The notes under the pieces were generated by a model. It saw only the letters and a list, made by a program, of their open reading frames with translations, made no database searches and was not told where the DNA came from. From the NCBI GenBank assembly GCA_018242185.1, contig JAFECK010000015.1, positions 1 to 34,032 of the forward strand: a stretch of 34,032 bases of DNA, read 5' to 3'. The position numbers and the translations under genes are program-made. This DNA comes from Pseudomonadota bacterium (GTDB lineage: Bacteria > Pseudomonadota > Alphaproteobacteria > Rickettsiales > Midichloriaceae). Numbering within the stretch: the stretch's first letter is position 1; every line of letters starts with the position of its first letter. Positions 33,153 to 34,032 of the stretch are shown one piece after another.

Positions 33153-33914
33153 TTAATCCCTTCGGTTTATATCCCCTGCAGTCATTGCTACAATTGTCAT
33201 AAACACGGCATAAGGCAGACCTATAGAGATAATAACCTCCATGGATATAGCTTCTGCAGTAGTTGCAGCAGCACCACCCATATATAAGGAGAGCACCGGG
33301 CCAACAAGAGCTGATGTCAGCGCTATGCTAGAAACGAAACTATTGAGTATAATCTGCATCCAGTCTGCCTTAAACGCTTGCTCTAATGTCACTGGTGCAA
33401 CTGATCGCCTTTCCCGCTGCGCAACTGCGCTAGCTTGAGTCTGCTGACACTTAGTCATTTTCGACGCGGTATCTGAAGTATACATCAGTCCAAATGCCAC
33501 CATTGACACAGCGAAGGCTATCCCGGCTTGAATGAGCAACGATTGTTCGGCTGTCAAGTTTGTTAAGGCCAAAGCTGCGCCTACGCCATGGTGTATAGCA
33601 CCATAATAAATACCAGCACCTATAATTGATGAGCATAGCAAAAGAAACACTGCCATACCCAACGGAGTTTCATTGTCAGAATGTCCACATTCTTTCTTTA
33701 CTTTCGCATACTGTGCACACCATATCGCCGACATCAGCAGCATCAAGCTGGCACCGCCCAAGACCAACACCATGGACAGATTAGAGCCACCCACTGCAAT
33801 AAGCGCAGCTTCATGTCCAGCTATCGCTAGCCCAGCACCCGTTGCCAAGGCACCAGCTCCAAGGAGCACGCCTATAGCAGGTGCATGTGCCCTGAATATC
33901 AGTCTCAAAGTCAT
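33153..33914 (-). CDS. Polytopic membrane protein of the repeat-associated family, member 2
   Basis: Function not recognised. It has 253 residues, with the same six hydrophobic segments as the protein at 12416-13186. The first 65 residues are nearly identical, and so are the stretches GIYYGAIHHGVGAALAL and MGGAAATTAEAISMEV. Divergence is concentrated in three places: the loop after the second segment (about 68-83, VKKECGHSDNETP), the long polar loop (about 145-172), and the last eight residues. Both copies are open throughout, so neither is an obvious pseudogene. It has the same AGG site seven bases before the ATG and the same extended -10 promoter. It follows gatA's promoter region tail to head on the left. 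Confidence 0.8.
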   Translation of the reverse strand: MTLRLIFRAHAPAIGVLLGAGALATGAGLAIAGHEAALIAVGGSNLSMVLVLGGASLMLLMSAIWCAQYAKVKKECGHSDNETPLGMAVFLLLCSSIIGAGIYYGAIHHGVGAALALTNLTAEQSLLIQAGIAFAVSMVAFGLMYTSDTASKMTKCQQTQASAVAQRERRSVAPVTLEQAFKADWMQIILNSFVSSIALTSALVGPVLSLYMGGAAATTAEAISMEVIISIGLPYAVFMTIVAMTAGDINRRD

Positions 33915-33948
33915 ATAAACCTATCAAGTTATTGTTAATAATGGGCAC

Positions 33949-33957
33949 ATTATAGCA
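33949..33957 (-). promoter_or_regulatory. Extended -10 promoter of unit 2
   Basis: Reads TGCTATAAT on the minus strand, identical to 12373-12381 and at the same distance from the start codon. Confidence 0.6.
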
Positions 33958-34000
33958 TATAATTGGCATGTAGTACATACGCCGATCCAGTAACTCTTTA

Positions 34001-34032
34001 CCAGGGTCCTGACACGGAGTTAAGATAATGTT
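34001..34032 (+). repeat. MITE left end, cut by the window edge
   Basis: CCAGGGTCCT, then GACA in place of TTCG, then CGGAGTTAAGATAATGTT as in 12192-12209. The remainder of the copy, if present, lies outside the window. Confidence 0.75.

Larger units (their letters stand above)
33125..34010 (-). mobile_element. Duplicated gene unit 2 (about 886 bp), inverted relative to unit 1
   Basis: Bounded by AGGACCCTG (33125-33133) and CCAGGGTCCT (34001-34010). Matches 12320-13214 in reverse, including promoter, leader and 3' tail. On the gene's 5' side the box continues as GACACGGAGTTAAGATAATG, that is, as a MITE left end. In unit 1 the same place holds a MITE right end, so the MITE lies in opposite orientation relative to the gene. 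On the gene's 3' side there is only the box, then unrelated sequence. Confidence 0.6.

Noticed and set aside
1-34032. tRNA, rRNA, CRISPR array or integrated phage
   Set aside because: Scanned for T-loop-like GTTCGAAT motifs, regularly spaced direct repeats and phage structural proteins by eye; none found.

Overview
This window reads as a chromosomal segment of an obligate intracellular alphaproteobacterium of the order Rickettsiales. The clearest signs are the rickettsial type IV secretion (T4SS) block virB8-virB9-virB10-virB11-virD4 and scattered complex I genes (nuoF on one strand, nuoC on the other). Bacterial homologues of the mitochondrial complex I accessory proteins NDUFS4 and NDUFA9 point the same way, as do a membrane-anchored cytochrome c and an ankyrin-repeat gene. 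By eye the base composition is less AT-rich than in the genus Rickettsia, so Anaplasmataceae or Midichloriaceae-like lineages fit better; I cannot settle the family.

Layout, left to right. 1-334: a degenerate copy of a short repeat. 335-1585: a DsbA-like oxidoreductase and a very small coiled-coil protein. 6265 down to 1647 (minus strand): a tight run xseB-uppS-cdsA-nuoF-cpoB-comF, covering lipid carrier, phospholipid, respiration and envelope functions. 6422-8296 (plus): NDUFS4-like, nuoC, ubiA (electron transport and ubiquinone). 9666 down to 8332 (minus): an ankyrin protein with a tyrosine-rich tail plus a small partner gene, a candidate effector pair. 12082 down to 9782: nrdR-murG-cofE-like. 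12083-13352: a 152-bp MITE-like repeat, then a gene unit for a polytopic membrane protein, then a second partial MITE copy and hairpins. 15233 down to 13353: kup. 15431-16890: a glycine-zipper lipoprotein, a dense cluster of perfect palindromes, and a diverged third member of the membrane-protein family. 23297 down to 16948: sodB-virB8-B9-B10-B11-D4. 23445-24395: NDUFA9-like. 24547-25806: a PI-PLC-X-like protein with altered active-site residues. 29119 down to 26612: leuS. 29314-29874: cytochrome c. 33025 down to 29959: gatA-xerC-ysxC. 33125-34010: an inverted second copy of the membrane-protein gene unit, again ending in the MITE box.

The most unusual material is a small gene family (12416-13186, 33153-33914 and, diverged, 16474-16890) of glycine/alanine-rich multi-pass membrane proteins with the shared core VGxSNLxMVLALSG. 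Two members lie in nearly identical units of about 890 bp. Each unit carries its own extended -10 promoter and is bounded by inverted AGGACCCTG boxes that also form the ends of the MITE. This looks like a repeat-associated, possibly mobilisable membrane-protein gene. No transposase is present in the window.

Host-interaction candidates (ankyrin/tyrosine-rich protein, PI-PLC-like protein, small proteins of unknown function) share the window with the T4SS that could export them; that link is inference. No tRNA, rRNA or CRISPR array was seen.
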